Shown here in pieces: positions 45,827 through 54,939 of a DNA stretch of 64,000 bases. The position numbers and the translations under genes are program-made. Source of the stretch: Helicobacter trogontum (GTDB lineage Bacteria; Campylobacterota; Campylobacteria; Campylobacterales; Helicobacteraceae); the NCBI RefSeq assembly GCF_000765905.2, contig NZ_JRPL02000010.1:19803-83802 (forward strand). The letters run 5' to 3'. Each line of letters opens with the position of its first letter. Positions within the stretch are counted from its first letter, which is position 1. The notes beneath the pieces are model-generated. The model was not told the origin of the DNA. It made no database searches and was given only the letters and a program-made list of their open reading frames with translations.

Positions 45827-46963
45827 TTAAAATAGCTTATTAACCTTATTGATGAAGTCAATAGGATCAACTTGCACACCATTTACAAGTATACCAAAAT
45901 GTAAATGTGCCCCACTCACTCTACCAGTATCACCACTCAAAGCTACCACCTGCCCTCTTTGCACTTTTTCACCAAGTTTTACCTTAATATCACTACAGTG
46001 ATAATACATGCTAAAAACCCCCTCACCATGATCGATAACAACGGACTTACCCGCTAAAAAACGATCTTTTGCAATCACTACAACACCATCATTACTAGCA
46101 TGTATTGGTGTACCAATTGCTGCACGAAAATCAGTGCCACCATGAAAACTTTTTATTTCACCATTAAATACTCTTGCAGATCCATAAGGACTTGTAATTA
46201 CACTATTTAAAGGTAGTATAAAAGGCTTATTCCAATGGCGTTTTTCTGTATATGTTCGATAAATTGCATTTGCTTCAGCAAATTCTTTTGCAATACGTTC
46301 ATTAGCAGTTTTATTTGGTTTGGTCTTTGTTGTATCTGCAATCATAATTTTTTCTTTTTTATATGCACCTTGCACAATTTTAATGGAAAATTCATCATTG
46401 AGCTTGAGATTCTTAGGTTTTGAATGATAATTAATTGCTACAAATGCAATTTTTTTGCGAGAATCCTTTGGATGTAAAACCCATGGAAAAACTTTATCAT
46501 TCATGCGTATTTCTTGTGGATTTTTCTTTTTGCTTATTGCGATAAACGTTGCACCATTGGCAACTTCTATTGCATTATGTTGATTTTGGTCTGTTTGCTT
46601 GTTGAGTGCATTCTCTGCAAGTTTTAACTCTTTAGATTGCAAGGTATTTTCAAATGCACTACTATAATCTTTTGGCAAATCTTCTTGCTGCATATCTCTT
46701 GGCAGATCTATAGTATCTTGTTTTGCAGGATTCTTATTTGGTAATGTTTTAAACCCTTTTTCACTTTTAGGATTAAAACCTTTTTTTTGAATGTCAAAAA
46801 GTCGCAAATCAGAATCTATTTCACCATCACTAAAATCATCTGAGGTGCTCTGCTTTTGCGATTTATTTGAATCCGGCAAAAAAAGTATGGAATCTGCATA
46901 AGACGTGCTTGTAAAAAACATTGCAGTAAGCAAAAAAATGGAAATATCTTTTGATAAACTCAT
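45827..46963 (-). CDS. M23-family peptidoglycan endopeptidase
   Basis: About 378 residues. A signal peptide (ISIFLLTAMFFTSTSYA) is followed by a polar linker, a central domain (about residues 140-215) and a C-terminal LytM domain with all zinc ligands: FHGGTDFRAAIGTP (H-x3-D) and SGAHLHFGILVNG (H-x-H), with YYHCSDIKVKLGEKV between. Unlike the EnvC-type gene it should be active. It may serve in cell-shape trimming like the Csd proteins, but I cannot assign it to Csd1, 2 or 3. Start at 46963 because the TATAAT at 47004-47009 falls inside the longer frame. Confidence 0.88.
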   Translation of the reverse strand: MSLSKDISIFLLTAMFFTSTSYADSILFLPDSNKSQKQSTSDDFSDGEIDSDLRLFDIQKKGFNPKSEKGFKTLPNKNPAKQDTIDLPRDMQQEDLPKDYSSAFENTLQSKELKLAENALNKQTDQNQHNAIEVANGATFIAISKKKNPQEIRMNDKVFPWVLHPKDSRKKIAFVAINYHSKPKNLKLNDEFSIKIVQGAYKKEKIMIADTTKTKPNKTANERIAKEFAEANAIYRTYTEKRHWNKPFILPLNSVITSPYGSARVFNGEIKSFHGGTDFRAAIGTPIHASNDGVVVIAKDRFLAGKSVVIDHGEGVFSMYYHCSDIKVKLGEKVQRGQVVALSGDTGRVSGAHLHFGILVNGVQVDPIDFINKVNKLF

Positions 46964-47003
46964 TGGCAACTCTCTAAAACCTAAAAAATAAATGGAGTAA
47001 AAC

Positions 47004-47009
47004 ATTATA
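47004..47009 (-). promoter_or_regulatory. -10 box of the M23 endopeptidase gene
   Basis: ATGGTATAATGTT on the minus strand, 41 bases upstream of the ATG at 46963. It excludes the ORF start at 47005. Confidence 0.6.
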
Positions 47010-47125
47010 CCATATCATCTTATACTTGAAAAATTTTAAACCACCATAATCATGTGGTTTGCATCGTGGGTTATTTTGTGGTAAGTTTGAAGCTTATGAG
47101 CTAATGGATTTACTATTTTTTTTGT

Positions 47126-47131
47126 TATAAT
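47126..47131 (+). promoter_or_regulatory. Possible -10 box of the KefB-type antiporter gene
   Basis: TTTGTTATAATCG about 145 bases upstream of the GTG start; the leader would be about 138 bases. Confidence 0.4.
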
Positions 47132-47274
47132 CGTAGATGTATTTACATATGTTTTAAAAAGAGCTCATATTTATTTGATGTAAAGTTTTTATCGAGTTGT
47201 TTTAGATATGATTACATGCTTTTATAGCAACAAAAATTAGTATTATTATGTAGCAATCACGCTACAAAAAAAAT

Positions 47275-49026
47275 GTGAGGTGTCCTATCGATTTATATCT
47301 TATTATTCTTTGCGTTTTGGCAATGGCAGTTATATCAGGTATCGTACTAAGTTGGCTCAAGATCCCAACAATTATAGGTTATATTCTTACGGGTGTATTG
47401 ACAACTTATATATTTGGCTTTCGACTTGAAGATTCTGGAGGCTTAAATGAGATAGCTGAGTTTGGGGTTGTATTCTTGATGTTTATGATAGGACTTGATT
47501 TTAGTTTTAAAAGTCTTACTTTAATGAAGCAAGAAGTGCTTGTATTTGGTGGTTTGCAGATTGCTTTTTCTATTGCATTTTTCTTTGTTGCATGTTTTTA
47601 TTTTTTAGGTTTTAGCTTTTCTACTTCCATAATTGTAGCAAGTGCAGTAAGCCTTAGTTCAACAGCAATTGTGCTGAAGTTTCTTAATGAAAGTGGACAA
47701 ACAAAAACACCCTATGGTATGGCATCAGTTGGTATCTTGATATTTCAAGATATTGCTGTTATCCCAATTTTACTTATGATTAAACTCTTAAGCGATAAAG
47801 ATTCTCATTTATCAGCCCTACTCTTAACAACGCTTATTTCCGCAATTATTGTGCTTATTGTGTTGTTTTTACCTGGACGCATTATGGCAAAAATGTTTCT
47901 TCGTTTTTCAGCAAATATGAAAACAGATGAAATCTTTGTTGGCGCAGTCTTTTTAATCGTTTTGGGTGCGGCTTATATAAGTAAGTCTTTTGGTTTTTCT
48001 TTGGCACTTGGGGCATTTTTGGCAGGCATGATTATCTCAAATACGCATTATAAATATCAGGTTTCATCAGTGCTTTCACACTTTAGGGATATACTTCTAG
48101 GTATATTCTTTATTACTGTTGGCATGCAAGTAGACATCATCTTTTTACTTGAATATTTTATTGTCATTCTGATTTTAGTAGCACTTATGATGGGTGCCAA
48201 AGCCTTGCTTATGTATCTATTCTTATTTTTATTCCGAGGACAAAGGGTAGGCTTAAAGATTGCATTATCTTTGGCACAAATTGGAGAATTTTCTTTTGCG
48301 ATTTTTCTTTTAGCAAGTCAGCACCAGATACTTGATTTGCATCTTGATGGTGGAATTTTAAGAGTTTTATTTGGCGAAGAGTTCTTTGCAGATATTACCC
48401 CAGATCAAATTTATCAATTTTTGACACTTATGGTGATTTTCTCAATGATTGCCACACCTTTTATATTGGAAAGACTTGATAAGATTACAAGCTTTTTCCT
48501 TCGCTATCTCACACCAGTAAGTGGCTATTTTGTGCGTAAAAAGGTAGAATCTTATGATGATGATACAAGGATTGATAATATGGAGCATGCAGCAGATCTT
48601 GATGGACATGTTGTAGTGTGTGGTTATGGTGAGCTTGGTAAATCAATCTTAGAATACTTTAAGGGCTGCGATCTCCAATATATTGCTGTGGATAACAACT
48701 ATGGTAAAGTAGAAAAAGCAATCAAAAGAGGGGAACCTGTAATGTATGGTGACATCACCAGCAGACGAATCCTTGAGCGACTTGGCATTACAAAGTGTTC
48801 TGCAGTTATTATTGCTATAGATTCTATTGATAGTGTGCAAAAGGCATATCACAATATCCAAGCACTATCACCTTATTGCAAAATTATCCTTAAAACAAAA
48901 GGCTCCCATTTGGCTTCACAGCTTCAAACCCAAGGAGCATATGCAATCGTCCATGAACGCAGGGAAATGGCAAAGATTCTAAGTGATTTAGCTTTACAAG
49001 CGGTAAAGGAAAACAAAAATCAATAA
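47275..49026 (+). CDS. kefB: KefB-type CPA2 potassium/proton antiporter with RCK/TrkA-N domain
   Basis: 583 residues. About twelve membrane segments (residues 1-about 400) with the CPA2 core: IPTIIGYILTGVLTTYIFG, FLMFMIGLDFSFKSL, SLSSTAIVLKFLNE, GMASVGILIFQDIAVIPIL and LALGAFLAGMIIS. The cytoplasmic end is an RCK domain with the NAD-binding loop VVVCGYGELGKSILEYFKG and MYGDITSRRILERLG. Thus a gated K+/H+ antiporter or K+ efflux system. The start is GTG, directly after an A8 run and without a good ribosome binding site, so initiation is uncertain. Confidence 0.92.
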   Translation: MRCPIDLYLIILCVLAMAVISGIVLSWLKIPTIIGYILTGVLTTYIFGFRLEDSGGLNEIAEFGVVFLMFMIGLDFSFKSLTLMKQEVLVFGGLQIAFSIAFFFVACFYFLGFSFSTSIIVASAVSLSSTAIVLKFLNESGQTKTPYGMASVGILIFQDIAVIPILLMIKLLSDKDSHLSALLLTTLISAIIVLIVLFLPGRIMAKMFLRFSANMKTDEIFVGAVFLIVLGAAYISKSFGFSLALGAFLAGMIISNTHYKYQVSSVLSHFRDILLGIFFITVGMQVDIIFLLEYFIVILILVALMMGAKALLMYLFLFLFRGQRVGLKIALSLAQIGEFSFAIFLLASQHQILDLHLDGGILRVLFGEEFFADITPDQIYQFLTLMVIFSMIATPFILERLDKITSFFLRYLTPVSGYFVRKKVESYDDDTRIDNMEHAADLDGHVVVCGYGELGKSILEYFKGCDLQYIAVDNNYGKVEKAIKRGEPVMYGDITSRRILERLGITKCSAVIIAIDSIDSVQKAYHNIQALSPYCKIILKTKGSHLASQLQTQGAYAIVHERREMAKILSDLALQAVKENKNQ

Positions 49027-49309
49027 GCAAGCAAAAATAACGCCATAGGCTACTAAGCTTACATCTGAAGTGCAATTGGCTTAGAGCTTCAATCTCTATC
49101 ATTGCAGCAAAGTGATTGTAGCTTTGCCAATATAAAACTTTAAAATACAAAACCACATTCATATACAGCTTTTAGTTTTTGATATTTCAATAATAAAACT
49201 TTGCACCTGATATGATGAAGTATTGTTTTATAAGTAGATTTATCCCATTTTAGTAAAGTTGGCATAATAGTGTCAAAGACTACTCTATTTAACATATTAA
49301 TACAAAGTG

Positions 49310-50776
49310 TTATAACCTCGGCAATACTCCATCATTCAGATTAATAGTTTGTATATCGCCTATAAGCTCTGTGCCAACTTGTGCCGCCATCTTTATCTCT
49401 CTCTCCTCATTTTTATCAACAAAGAGTGTAAATTTGCTATTATATTCTATCTTTATTGTTCGCGTTTCTCCGTTACGATTTTTTGCCAAAATAAGTTCTG
49501 CTTCATGCACCTCTGGTGCCCTATATTGCTCTTCGATTTCAACACTAGAATCTTGACTTTTGCTTTTTTTCTGTTTGGCAATGCGGTGTCTAGATTCCCT
49601 TTCTTTATATTCTTCATCACGATATAGGAATAAAATCACATCTGCATCTTGTTCGATTGAACCACTCTCACGCAAATCCGATAGAATTGGTCGTTTATCA
49701 TCTCTTAACTCTAATGCTCGATTAAGTTGTGATAATGCTACAATGGGGATTTTTAACTCACGTGCAAGGTTTTTTAACCCGCGACTGATTTCAGCAATAA
49801 TCTCATGTCTAGCCGTTGTATTTGCATTTGACATACCTGACATAAGTTGAAGATAATCGATCATAACAATACTTAGACTTGGATCCTTTATTTTTAATTT
49901 TCGTAGTTTTGTGCGAAGCCCTGCGAGTGTTAAGTGTGGATTATCATCAATATAAATGTGTGTTTCACAGAGATCTTGAGCTGCTTTTGAAAGTCTTGTA
50001 AATTCGTTATCATCCATGCTGCCTAAACGCACATGTTGTAATGGCACCATGCTTTTTGCAGAAAGCATTCTTGTCATGAGTTGCTCTGCTGGCATTTCAA
50101 GGCTAAATATTGCTACGCCTTTTTTACTGCTTAGAATCTTTAAAGTCATACTAAGGATTAGGGCAGTTTTACCCATAGCAGGGCGTGCACCAATTACTAT
50201 AAGCTCACCTGCGTTGAAACCTGTCGTAGCAGAATTAAGCTTATTAAAACCTGTGTCTATCCCCTTTAATGCACCATGTTTTGCTTGATTTTCCTTTATA
50301 AGACGCATGGTAGATTCCACAACTTCATAAGCATTTTTAAATGCATTGTTTGTGTCTTGCATACTTAAAGCATATATCTTTTGCTCAATTTCTGTAAGAA
50401 TATTTTGTGCAATAGAATCTGCCTTAAGGCTTTCATCTCGCATAAAGCTTGCAAGAGAAAAGAGACTTCTCTTAATAGAGTTATTTTTGATCATTTTGAC
50501 ATAAGTATCTACATCAGCTATAGGGGATTCTGCAGCAATCAAGGCAATATCATCAAGACTTACTTTCATGCTCTTTTGCATTTCTATACAAAGAAATTCA
50601 GGCGTAATTGGTGTTTCATTTTTAGATAGATTCTCACATGCCTTAAACATTGCAACATGCAAAGGTAATGAAAAATCTTGCGCAACCAAGCTATCACATA
50701 TTTCATCAAATTTATCTGGACTAAAAAGAATTGCTGAGAGCACAACTCTCTCAATCTTGCTTTCTAATTCTTGCAT
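49310..50776 (-). CDS. dnaB: Replicative DNA helicase DnaB
   Basis: 488-residue hexameric fork helicase. N-terminal domain with VVLSAILFSPDKFDEI, then the RecA-like motor: Walker A IGARPAMGKTALIL, VAIFSLEMPAEQLMTRML, Walker B IVMIDYLQLMSGM, LKNLARELKIPIVALSQLNR, and SDLRESGSIEQDADVILFLY. A 20-residue charged insertion (RIAKQKKSKSQDSSVEIEEQ) lies before AELILAKNRNG. No intein. The CapA-like gene lies 32 bases upstream on the same strand. Confidence 0.97.
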   Translation of the reverse strand: MQELESKIERVVLSAILFSPDKFDEICDSLVAQDFSLPLHVAMFKACENLSKNETPITPEFLCIEMQKSMKVSLDDIALIAAESPIADVDTYVKMIKNNSIKRSLFSLASFMRDESLKADSIAQNILTEIEQKIYALSMQDTNNAFKNAYEVVESTMRLIKENQAKHGALKGIDTGFNKLNSATTGFNAGELIVIGARPAMGKTALILSMTLKILSSKKGVAIFSLEMPAEQLMTRMLSAKSMVPLQHVRLGSMDDNEFTRLSKAAQDLCETHIYIDDNPHLTLAGLRTKLRKLKIKDPSLSIVMIDYLQLMSGMSNANTTARHEIIAEISRGLKNLARELKIPIVALSQLNRALELRDDKRPILSDLRESGSIEQDADVILFLYRDEEYKERESRHRIAKQKKSKSQDSSVEIEEQYRAPEVHEAELILAKNRNGETRTIKIEYNSKFTLFVDKNEEREIKMAAQVGTELIGDIQTINLNDGVLPRL

Positions 50777-50808
50777 ATTCTTCCTTTTTTATGTTGGCAA
50801 TAGAACAA

Positions 50809-52008
50809 TCAAAGTGGTATTGTCCGTATGGAGTTTGTCTTATCTCTTTGTGTAACTATTTTTAAGTATTTCTCATAAATTTGTTTATAGTTTGGTAAAA
50901 TCTTCTCATTCAATTGTGTAAAAGGATAGATACTAAAATTCCTTTTTTGCTTGTCATAATAGTTATAAGTAAGGTGTGTATGCAAATCATGCAGGCTTAT
51001 TTTATTGCTTATGTTATCTTTTTTAATTTTTACTCCAGCAAACATACCAATGCGTTTTTCCAAACCTGTTTGCGCAGAAATCATGTTGCCAAGAGAATAA
51101 ATAACAAGTGTATTATTAATCCACTCAATAGGTTGTATGACATGTGGATGATTGCCAATTACAATATCTACACCAAGACTTGCAAGATAATGTGCAAATT
51201 CCTCTTGCTCTTTATTTGGCTTAAACACATATTCATTGCCCCAATGCATTGACACGATAAGTAAGTCCACCTTATCACGCACGTTTGCTATATCTTTTGC
51301 TAACATTTCTTTACTATACACATTTACAAAATATTCCTTATTTTTTGGAATAGGTATACCATTTGTACCATAGGTATACGCAAGTAGGGTATAGGTTATA
51401 CCATTTTTTTCATAGATTCTTGGTGTATTTCTTTCATCTAGATTTATATAACTTCCAGCCACAAGCACAGGCTTATTGCTCCAATATTGCAATGAGTTTC
51501 TAATTGCCTTTTCGCCACGATCTAGTGTATGATTATTTGCAAGCGAAACAAGATTGAAACCCAGCTTAACCATGCAATCACCAAATTCTTGCGGTGAGTT
51601 AAATGCAGGATAGCTACTTAAGCCAAGCTCTTTCCCACCCAAAATAGTTTCCTGATTATAAAATGCCAAGTCATATTGTGAAATAAGCGGGGCAATATGT
51701 AGAAACATTTTGCTAAACTCGTAGCTAAAAATTGGTTTTGCTTTAGGATTATTTGTTTGCTCCAATATATATTTTGCATCATTATATACTGCAGTATGCA
51801 AAAGCGCATCGCCACCCATTATTAGCGTCAATTCATTGCTTGTTTTGGGTTTTTCATGTTTAGATTGAATATTTTTAACTTCTTTTACAGATTTTGTATC
51901 TTGTTGATTATCTCTATCACTACAAGCTATAGAGCTAAGCATACAAAAACATATAAAACACAATCCTATAAAATCATAGAATATAATTTTTAGTTTTGTA
52001 ATAGACAT
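50809..52008 (-). CDS. CapA-family lipoprotein (PGA-synthesis-type metallophosphatase fold)
   Basis: 399 residues. Signal peptide with lipobox LSSIACSD, so anchored in the envelope. The CapA/PgsA fold shows LTLIMGGDALLHTAVYNDAK, YNQETILGG, LVSLANNHTLDRGEKAI, LLIVSMHWGNEY and DIVIGNHPHVIQPIEWI, the metal-site histidines and aspartates being intact. The family is linked to poly-gamma-glutamate export, but no pgsB/C lies nearby, so a phosphodiesterase role in the envelope is equally possible. GAGGAATATC precedes the ATG. Confidence 0.87.
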   Translation of the reverse strand: MSITKLKIIFYDFIGLCFICFCMLSSIACSDRDNQQDTKSVKEVKNIQSKHEKPKTSNELTLIMGGDALLHTAVYNDAKYILEQTNNPKAKPIFSYEFSKMFLHIAPLISQYDLAFYNQETILGGKELGLSSYPAFNSPQEFGDCMVKLGFNLVSLANNHTLDRGEKAIRNSLQYWSNKPVLVAGSYINLDERNTPRIYEKNGITYTLLAYTYGTNGIPIPKNKEYFVNVYSKEMLAKDIANVRDKVDLLIVSMHWGNEYVFKPNKEQEEFAHYLASLGVDIVIGNHPHVIQPIEWINNTLVIYSLGNMISAQTGLEKRIGMFAGVKIKKDNISNKISLHDLHTHLTYNYYDKQKRNFSIYPFTQLNEKILPNYKQIYEKYLKIVTQRDKTNSIRTIPL

Positions 52009-52179
52009 GATATTCCTCGGAGTTGTGTAGTTATTTTTTGCAAAACTTTACAAAAAAATATTATCTCTGCAGTATTTTACTAATAAAATTCCATAAATTA
52101 CTATTTTATATATAAAACAAATATGGCTAGATTTAAAATATCTCCTGAAGATAACCTCAGGAACTCACCAAAAGTACTG

Positions 52180-53523
52180 CTAGATCCCTAGATTCTGCTC
52201 CAAAGCAAAAGCAGCATCAAGAATTGTCTGCTCATCAAACATATTGCCAATAAATTGCATACCAATAGGCAAAGGTTTTTTTACAACTGGCAGACTTATA
52301 GCAGGAAGTCCCGCAAGATTCACACCAATAGTGTAAATATCGCTAAGATACATTTCAAGAGAACTCTTTGTGGCATTAAATGTCGGAGCGACATTTGGAG
52401 CAACAGGAAGCAATATAACATCACACTCGCTAAAAATACTTGCATATTGTTGTCTGATGAGCTCTCTTACCTTCTGTGCTTTAAGATAATAAGCATCATA
52501 ATAACCGCTACTTAATACAAATGATCCAAGTAAAATGCGTTTTTGCACTTCATCACCAAATTGTGCTCTTGTATTAAAATATAAATCCTGCAGATTTTGC
52601 CCCTCTATACGATTGCCATACCTCACGCCATCAAAACGTGCAAGGTTTGCACTAGCTTCAGCCATGGCAATAATATAGTATGCACTTATGTGATGTGCCG
52701 TATCAAGCATTTGTGCTTTTATAATGCTATGCCCCATATTTTCTAATGTCTTGATTGTATCATAATAAGCATTTTGCACAACTTGATGGGCTTCTTTTAC
52801 AAAATCTTCCAATATAGCAATCTTCAAAAGTCTTTTAGGATTCAATTTATCAAATGTTTTTGTTGGCAAAAGGTTTGCACTTGTAGAATCTTTATTGCAA
52901 GCTCCACTAATAATATCAAGCAAAATACTCGCGTCTTCTACATTTTGCGTAATGGGTCCAATTTGCTCTAAACTTGAGCTATATGCCACAAGCCCATAAC
53001 GGCTTACTCTACCATAAGTTGGTTTTAATCCCACTACACCACAATAGCTCGCTGGTTGCCTAATGCTTCCACCTGTATCGCTTCCCAAACTTGCTATGGC
53101 AATGTTTGCAGCAACTGCTGCTGCACTCCCACCACTAGAGCCACCTGGGACACGACTTGTATCATTTGGATTCTTTGTGCGACCATAACAGCTCTTTTCT
53201 GTTGTGCTACCCATACCAAATTCATCCATATTTGCCCTACCAAAAGCACACATATTGGAATCTTGCAATTTAGCAACTGCAGTTGCATTATATGGTGATA
53301 CATAGCCATGCAAAATCTTGCTTGCACAAGTAAGCTTAGAATCTTTTACGCAAATATTATCTTTAATGAGGATAGGAATCTTCCCTTTGTCGTTTTCATT
53401 TAATTCTGGAATCTCTATATAAGCATTAAGTTCTTGCTGCTCTTTAATATCATGTATCATTTGCTCCTTAAGAGATTCTATCTCATTGGCATGTAATGCC
53501 ATAGCTTGTTTTAATGTAAGCAT
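52180..53523 (-). CDS. gatA: Aspartyl/glutamyl-tRNA amidotransferase subunit A, GatA
   Basis: Releases ammonia from glutamine for transamidation of mischarged Glu-tRNA(Gln)/Asp-tRNA(Asn). 447 residues. The Lys-cisSer-Ser triad is complete: [31 protein letters not shown] and [20 protein letters not shown]. Length is slightly short against typical 450-490, with both ends intact. gatB and gatC are not in the window. Promoter TATAAT at 53549-53554 and AAAGGAAT before the ATG. Confidence 0.96.
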   Translation of the reverse strand: MLTLKQAMALHANEIESLKEQMIHDIKEQQELNAYIEIPELNENDKGKIPILIKDNICVKDSKLTCASKILHGYVSPYNATAVAKLQDSNMCAFGRANMDEFGMGSTTEKSCYGRTKNPNDTSRVPGGSSGGSAAAVAANIAIASLGSDTGGSIRQPASYCGVVGLKPTYGRVSRYGLVAYSSSLEQIGPITQNVEDASILLDIISGACNKDSTSANLLPTKTFDKLNPKRLLKIAILEDFVKEAHQVVQNAYYDTIKTLENMGHSIIKAQMLDTAHHISAYYIIAMAEASANLARFDGVRYGNRIEGQNLQDLYFNTRAQFGDEVQKRILLGSFVLSSGYYDAYYLKAQKVRELIRQQYASIFSECDVILLPVAPNVAPTFNATKSSLEMYLSDIYTIGVNLAGLPAISLPVVKKPLPIGMQFIGNMFDEQTILDAAFALEQNLGI

Positions 53524-53548
53524 GGTATTCCTTTATAATAAAGATGGA

Positions 53549-53554
53549 ATTATA
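53549..53554 (-). promoter_or_regulatory. -10 box of gatA
   Basis: TTGTTATAATTCC on the minus strand, 26 bases upstream of the ATG at 53523. Confidence 0.55.
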
Positions 53555-53647
53555 ACAAAATTTTAAAAATTAGCTAACATATATTACTCTAAGGTTAAAG
53601 CACGCACATGCTATAACTTAATTGAGGTAATTCAACCTCCTCTCCTT

Positions 53648-54238
53648 TCATCTAGCCTCTTTTTCTCTTTCTTCTAAGATTTTGTCTTGCATATATTTAT
53701 ACTTCTCTTCATGTCTTAGCGAATCCAAATCTCTATGGAGTCTTTTATAGGCTTTGACTACATTTAGAATAGCTGCTGCTACACCATAGCCTAGTCCCAC
53801 CCATATAAGCCAATAATATCCAAGCCATTTATACAATAAGTATCCAACCCCAAGCCCTAGCAACACTGCAACAATCATTGAGATTCCAAGTGATAGATCA
53901 CTAGCACTGCGGGTTAATGTTTGTATTTTCCCTTCTTTTAAATCTTGATCTTGCATTGTTTCTTTATTATTTTCAGAAGAGTTTATTTTACAGGTCTCAT
54001 TATTTATGCTTGATGATTTGTCTGCATTATTAACTTCAGAGATTGCATGATCCTTACAAATATCCAGAGTTTTTACATCGGTAGTATTTACATCTTCTTT
54101 GCAAGTTGAATTTCTAGATGTTTGGGAAACTACAGAACTTTTTGATGCGGATGTGAAGGCTACGTTTTTATCAACTTGTATTGCATGAGTATCTAATCTA
54201 TCTGTATCATAATTATTTTCTAAATTTTCTTTTTGCAT
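53648..54238 (-). CDS. AtpZ/AtpI-like membrane protein with long polar N-terminal extension
   Basis: 196 residues. The C-terminal part (about 109-196) resembles AtpZ/AtpI, helpers of F-type ATP synthase assembly: LSLGISMIVAVLLGLGVGYL, KWLGYYWLIWVGLGYGVAAA, two membrane helices and a basic cytoplasmic tail. The first roughly 105 residues are polar and rich in S, T, N, D and K with no hydrophobic core, which the family lacks. No atp gene is nearby. The AtpZ assignment rests on the helix pattern and the LGVGYxLxKWLG motif, so it is moderate. Confidence 0.72.
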   Translation of the reverse strand: MQKENLENNYDTDRLDTHAIQVDKNVAFTSASKSSVVSQTSRNSTCKEDVNTTDVKTLDICKDHAISEVNNADKSSSINNETCKINSSENNKETMQDQDLKEGKIQTLTRSASDLSLGISMIVAVLLGLGVGYLLYKWLGYYWLIWVGLGYGVAAAILNVVKAYKRLHRDLDSLRHEEKYKYMQDKILEEREKEAR

Positions 54239-54253
54239 AATAACCCCATAATT

Positions 54254-54913
54254 CTAAAAGTCAAAGGGTATAGACTTTAGGATACCCCTAAAAATACAAT
54301 GTATATGATTATCTTGAAGATAGAGAAATGCACCCTCAAGCATATATGGCCAGTTAAAGTCATTAAGTTGTGGTTGTAATTGGTGGCAATAACAAACAAT
54401 GGCGATTAAAAAAGTATCATGCGTAATAAATATTTCCATATCATCACAAGTCTTATCGGCAAAAATATAGCTAAAAAGTGTCTTCATACTCTCTGTTACA
54501 CCACGCATACCAGGTAAATCTTCGCCACGTAAAAAGGCGGTTATAATAGAATGAGGTGATTGCCTCTTAAAAAGTTCAACAGCTTTTTCTAAATCATAAA
54601 TATAGGAATCTGTAAGCACATTGGTTGGAATAATTTCTAGTGTTTTACCCTTAGCTTGCTCATAACCTTTTGTAAATAGATTTGCAGTTTGGATACATCG
54701 CTCAATTACGCTTGTATGTATTCTTGCAATAGAAAAATTACAATGTGCACCAAAATGTTCTGCCATAACCTCACCCTCACGTGTAAGCAACACATCATTA
54801 CCTGTTTCATTTGGCGGTATTTTATCTCTTAATGAGTGTCGTAGAATCATTTTTGCATTTTTTGGACTCATAGTTGCACTTTGTGCAAATCCTTTATATA
54901 TTGTTGTAATCAT
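54254..54913 (-). CDS. Histidine phosphatase superfamily protein
   Basis: 219 residues. The active-site RH is in MILRHSLRDKIP, followed by LLTREGEVMAEHFG, RIHTSVIERCIQTANLF (second arginine) and IFITHDTFLIAI (second histidine). This arrangement is the phosphoglycerate-mutase/acid-phosphatase fold; substrate unknown. It sits between lptD and the AtpZ-like gene on the same strand, gaps of 15-26 bases, so probably in one operon with lptD upstream. Confidence 0.82.
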   Translation of the reverse strand: MITTIYKGFAQSATMSPKNAKMILRHSLRDKIPPNETGNDVLLTREGEVMAEHFGAHCNFSIARIHTSVIERCIQTANLFTKGYEQAKGKTLEIIPTNVLTDSYIYDLEKAVELFKRQSPHSIITAFLRGEDLPGMRGVTESMKTLFSYIFADKTCDDMEIFITHDTFLIAIVCYCHQLQPQLNDFNWPYMLEGAFLYLQDNHIHCIFRGILKSIPFDF

Positions 54914-54939
54914 GCTTAACCTTTTTCTTTGTCTTATAA

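Noticed and set aside
48890..49162. 90-residue minus-strand ORF at the end of kefB
   Set aside because: Mostly antisense to the antiporter gene, without ribosome site or recognisable domain.
53094..53327. Gly/Ser/Ala-coding stretch giving alternative ORFs in gatA
   Set aside because: Shadow of the GatA amidase signature; nothing independent.
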